DNA of 21,027 bases from an uncultured Polymorphobacter sp. GTDB lineage: Bacteria > Pseudomonadota > Alphaproteobacteria > Sphingomonadales > Sphingomonadaceae. The notes below the pieces were generated by a model, which was given only the letters and a program-made list of their open reading frames with translations, ran no database searches and had not been told where the DNA came from. The stretch lies in assembly GCA_937871645.1 (NCBI GenBank), contig CALMPZ010000498.1:1-21027 (forward strand). Reading direction: 5' to 3'. Positions 18,711 to 21,027 of the stretch are shown piece by piece (within the stretch, counting starts at the first letter, position 1; each line of letters starts with the position of its first letter). The translations under genes and the position numbers were made by a program.

Positions 18711-19168
18711 TGCGAGAAGGCGCGGTTGGCTTCGGCCATCCGGTGCGAATCTTCACGCTTCTTGACGGCGGTGCCACGGTTGTTCGCCGCGTCGATGAGC
18801 TCACCCGACAGACGTGCTGCCATGGTGTTCTCGCTACGGTTGCGCGCCGCGCTGATCAGCCAGCGAATGGCGAGAGCCTGCGAACGCTCGGGGCGGACTT
18901 CGACGGGGACCTGATAGGTCGCACCACCGACGCGACGCGAGCGGACTTCGATGCCCGGCTTCACGTTGGTCAGGGCGTCGTGGAACACGGCGAGCGGTTC
19001 GCGACGGGTCTTGGCCTCGACCGAATCAAGGGCGTTGTAGACGATCGACTCAGCGACCGACTTCTTGCCCTCGTACATGACGAGGTTCATGAATTTCGAA
19101 AGGATCAGATCTCCGAAACGGGGATCGGGAAGGATTTCACGCTTTTCGGGGCGGCGACGACGGGCCAT
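18698..19168 (-). CDS. rpsG: 30S ribosomal protein S7
   Basis: S7 is a primary 16S rRNA-binding protein that nucleates the 30S head and contacts E-site tRNA. In E. coli it also autoregulates the str operon. The 156-residue product starts [20 protein letters not shown], with [20 protein letters not shown] and [21 protein letters not shown], and ends AFSHYRW. It lies 48 bases after rpsL. Its 3' end is repeated in the spacer before fusA. Confidence 0.99.
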   Translation of the reverse strand: MARRRRPEKREILPDPRFGDLILSKFMNLVMYEGKKSVAESIVYNALDSVEAKTRREPLAVFHDALTNVKPGIEVRSRRVGGATYQVPVEVRPERSQALAIRWLISAARNRSENTMAARLSGELIDAANNRGTAVKKREDSHRMAEANRAFSHYRW

Positions 19169-19216
19169 GATATTTCTCGCTTATTTCGGGCGCTGGGGAC
19201 GGAAGCGGACTAAGTC

Positions 19217-19588
19217 TTACTTAGGACGCTTGGCGCCGTACTTCGAACGGCTCTGCTTGCGGTTCTTGACACCTTGGGTATCAAGCACGCCGCGCAGCAC
19301 GTGGTAGCGCACGCCGGGAAGATCCTTGACGCGGCCGCCGCGAATCAGGACCACCGAGTGCTCCTGAAGGTTGTGGCCCTCGCCGGGGATGTAGCCGATG
19401 ACTTCAAAGCCATTGGTCAGGCGGATCTTGGCAACCTTGCGGAGTGCCGAGTTCGGCTTCTTCGGCGTCGTCGTATAGACGCGGGTGCAAACGCCGCGCT
19501 TCTGCGGGCATTCTTCCATGGCCGGTGCGGTTTCGCGCACGCGCTGCGGCGTGCGGCCATGACGGATCAACTGGTTAATCGTAGGCAT
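19217..19588 (-). CDS. rpsL: 30S ribosomal protein S12
   Basis: S12 lies at the decoding centre and influences accuracy. The 123-residue product has [16 protein letters not shown] with K43 and the KDLPGVRYH segment with K88 and D89. K43 and K88 are the residues changed in classical streptomycin resistance, so this allele looks wild-type. D89 is the aspartate methylthiolated by RimO in E. coli. It is first in the str group and has a leader of about 190 bases from the candidate promoter. Confidence 0.99.
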   Translation of the reverse strand: MPTINQLIRHGRTPQRVRETAPAMEECPQKRGVCTRVYTTTPKKPNSALRKVAKIRLTNGFEVIGYIPGEGHNLQEHSVVLIRGGRVKDLPGVRYHVLRGVLDTQGVKNRKQSRSKYGAKRPK

Positions 19589-19898
19589 CGTATTCGTATC
19601 ATCCTGCTGTTCGGTGGCACCGTTGCCGGCACCGCCTACTCCAAGTCTGAACCGCCCTCACGGCATAAGCGCAGTGGGCTCCGTCACCGGAACCCGCCGC
19701 GCACAGCTCAGCCTGTCGTTTCTGGCCCGTGCGAACAGGCGGCTGGGACGAGTCCCCGATACCGGCTGCGCGAGCGAAGGCGCCCTATACGTCCCGACTC
19801 GGTTCAGGTCAACGCCATTTCTTGGGCGCCCCGTTACAACGCCGGGCCGCCGCAACTTGAATCTGGCGCACCGCCGCCGCAACGCCGATAACCCCGGC
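19589..19898. promoter_or_regulatory. Divergent intergenic region with the rpsL promoter
   Basis: This 310-bp gap separates rpsL from the plus-strand DsbA-family gene. On the minus strand TTGACC (19812-19807) is followed after 17 bases by TATAGG (19789-19784), a good sigma70-type promoter. The predicted start near 19777 gives a leader of about 190 bases with repeated CGGTGCC elements near 19612-19634. I see no clear promoter or Shine-Dalgarno sequence for the plus-strand gene. An open plus-strand reading frame across the gap appears to be chance. Confidence 0.65.
19784..19812 (-). promoter_or_regulatory. Candidate sigma70 promoter of the str operon
   Basis: The minus strand reads TTGACC, a 17-base spacer, then TATAGG. 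The -35 box matches five of six consensus bases and the -10 box four of six. It is the first promoter upstream of the whole ribosomal cluster and is expected to be strong. Confidence 0.7.
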
Positions 19899-20537
19899 AT
19901 GACGCGCCGCCACGCCCTCCTCGCCCTGCTCGCGCTGCTCGGGCTGTTCGCCGCCATCCAGCTGCTGTCACGCTGGCTGCAACCCGCCCCCACAGCACCA
20001 CAACCCGCCTTCGTCGCCAGCGCCCCCGCGCTGATCGACCCGCGCGCCCCCACCGCCGGCCCCGCCAATGCTGCCGTCACCATCATCCTGTTCTCGGACT
20101 ATGCCTGCCCCGCCTGCCGCGCGCTGCACCCCGACCTGCAAACCCTGCTGGCACGCCACCCCGATGTCCGAATCGTCTACCGCGACTGGCCGGTGTTCGG
20201 CGCCGCATCGCGCCAAGCCGCGCGCCTCGCCATCGCCAGCACCCGCCAGAACCGCCACGCCGCGTTCGACGACGCTCTGATGCGCAGCCCCGGCCTCGCC
20301 GAACCCGCACTCCACGCCGCCGCCACCCAGGCCGGCGTCGACTGGCCCCGCCTGCAAACCGACCTCGCCACCCACGCCGTCGAAATCGACGCACTGCTCG
20401 CCGATACCGACCTCCACGCCCGCGCACTCGGCTTCGTCGGCACCCCGATGCTGCTGGTGGGGCCGTATCTCGTCACCGGCCGCGTGCCGGCGGCGCGGCT
20501 CGAAACGCTGATCGCCGAGGTGCGCAAGTTGAAGTGA
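19899..20537 (+). CDS. DsbA-family thiol-disulfide oxidoreductase
   Basis: Likely an envelope protein that forms or reshuffles disulfide bonds. The 212-residue product starts with a hydrophobic anchor or signal peptide (residues 6-23) after MTRRH. A Pro/Ala-rich linker follows, then a thioredoxin fold with the active site C70-P-A-C73 in FSDYACPACRALH and a cis-proline at T182-P183 (GFVGTPMLLV). The helical insertion between them fits the DsbA/COG1651 family. The ATG at 19899 is chosen because the signal starts there; upstream in-frame codons lack protein-like character. No Shine-Dalgarno sequence is obvious. Exact partner and direction of reaction are unknown. Confidence 0.85.
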   Translation: MTRRHALLALLALLGLFAAIQLLSRWLQPAPTAPQPAFVASAPALIDPRAPTAGPANAAVTIILFSDYACPACRALHPDLQTLLARHPDVRIVYRDWPVFGAASRQAARLAIASTRQNRHAAFDDALMRSPGLAEPALHAAATQAGVDWPRLQTDLATHAVEIDALLADTDLHARALGFVGTPMLLVGPYLVTGRVPAARLETLIAEVRKLK

Positions 20538-20539
20538 GG

Positions 20540-20580
20540 CGAAGAGCCTCCGGCGGGCAGGCGTGACGCCTGCACCCGAT
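20540..20580 (+). repeat. REP-like hairpin repeat after the DsbA-family gene
   Basis: This unit matches the one at about 78-116 read in reverse: a GCCTCCGGCGGGCAGGC block leading into GCAGGCG-TGA-CGCCTGC and ACCC. Compared with the left copies (GCAGGCC-TGA-GGCCTGC), one stem base pair is swapped from C-G to G-C, keeping the hairpin. It begins three bases after the stop codon and may also end transcripts between the two convergent genes. Confidence 0.75.
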
Positions 20581-20661
20581 TGTTGCAGAGCTTTGAGTGT
20601 CTGTCGGCGAGTTCACATGCGGCTGGCGACGAACTATCCAGCAAGTTCCGGCGCCCGCGCT

Positions 20662-21027
20662 TCAGGCGAATTGCGCCAATCGCTTGCGCCGTGCCACAGC
20701 ACCGATCAGGCCAAAGCCACTGATGAACATCGCCCACGCCTTCGGTTCGGGTACACCATTGGGTGCGCTGACAAAGCTGGCAGACACATTGTCGATGACG
20801 GGCCCGTAAGCGGTGCCGGCGTTGTCGGCAGCGAAGACGATTGACGTCGTTGCGCCTTGCGCGACAAAGTTGAAGCTATAGTCGGTGTAAATCTGGTTGG
20901 TGAAGTCATAGGGCGCAGAGAAGGCTGGCGCGAAGGCTGCGACGAGCGACCCGGCATTCACATGCCCCGCGTTCGTATAACTGGAAAACCCCGGAACGGC
21001 AGCGGCCGAAAATGAAAGATTGTACGT
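20662..21027 (-). CDS. PEPxxWA-CTERM protein, C-terminal part
   Basis: The reading frame is open to the window edge, so the N-terminus is missing and 121 residues are visible. It ends with a sorting signal: VPEPKAWAM, a hydrophobic stretch (FISGFGLIGAVA), then RRKR. This is the PEPxxWA-CTERM type found in Sphingomonadales, which is linked to exosortase processing and export to the surface. The visible ectodomain contains YGPVIDNVSASF, like other extracellular PEP-CTERM beta-sandwich proteins. A GTG at 20961 is internal and unlikely to be the real start. It converges with the DsbA-family gene. Confidence 0.85.
   Translation of the reverse strand, partial: TYNLSFSAAAVPGFSSYTNAGHVNAGSLVAAFAPAFSAPYDFTNQIYTDYSFNFVAQGATTSIVFAADNAGTAYGPVIDNVSASFVSAPNGVPEPKAWAMFISGFGLIGAVARRKRLAQFA

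Noticed and set aside
19614..19898. 95 extra N-terminal codons in frame with the DsbA-family gene
   Set aside because: They would precede the signal peptide, cross the rpsL promoter and leader, and look non-protein-like; the start at 19899 fits the family.

Overview
This 21 kb window is the main ribosomal-protein and translation-factor cluster of a GC-rich alphaproteobacterium. All 31 housekeeping genes lie on the minus strand, so the biological order runs from high to low coordinates. A partial protein at the right edge ends in a PEPxxWA-CTERM-type sorting signal and S5 carries a Gly/Arg-rich N-terminal extension; both suggest order Sphingomonadales. Two alphaproteobacterial traits fit: adk follows secY directly with no rpmJ, and rpsD is missing between rpsK and rpoA. 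Genus cannot be read from the sequence.

Layout in transcription order: the str genes rpsL, rpsG, fusA, tuf (19588-15278); the S10 genes rpsJ, rplC, rplD, rplW, rplB, rpsS, rplV, rpsC, rplP, rpmC, rpsQ (15175-9943); the spc genes rplN, rplX, rplE, rpsN, rpsH, rplF, rplR, rpsE, rpmD, rplO, secY, adk (9893-2923); and the alpha genes rpsM, rpsK, rpoA, rplQ (2787-189), closed by an intrinsic terminator at 132-165. Three good sigma70-type promoters are visible: before rpsL, before rpsM (its -35 box overlaps the adk stop codon) and before rplO.

The most unusual part is the 520 bp between rpmD and rplO, a junction that is normally only a few bases. It holds a plus-strand gene (5700-6128) for a small secreted protein of unknown family, with a strong Shine-Dalgarno sequence, a signal peptide and about 54% GC (my hand count; a sampled stretch of rplO is about 67%). 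Its stop codon overlaps the end of rpmD. Next to it, rplO has its own candidate promoter and is followed by a terminator-like hairpin before secY, so the spc operon looks split around rplO.

Several spacers are longer and more structured than usual: rpoA-rplQ (four hairpins), tuf-rpsJ (nested inverted repeats ending in a T-rich tract), rpsG-fusA (three direct copies of a 12-mer that includes the rpsG 3' end), rplC-rpsJ, and fusA-tuf (a UUCG hairpin). Outside the cluster, the right flank has a divergent DsbA-family thiol-disulfide protein and a convergent partial PEP-CTERM protein. REP-like hairpin repeats occur at both ends of the window, and their stems show compensatory base changes.
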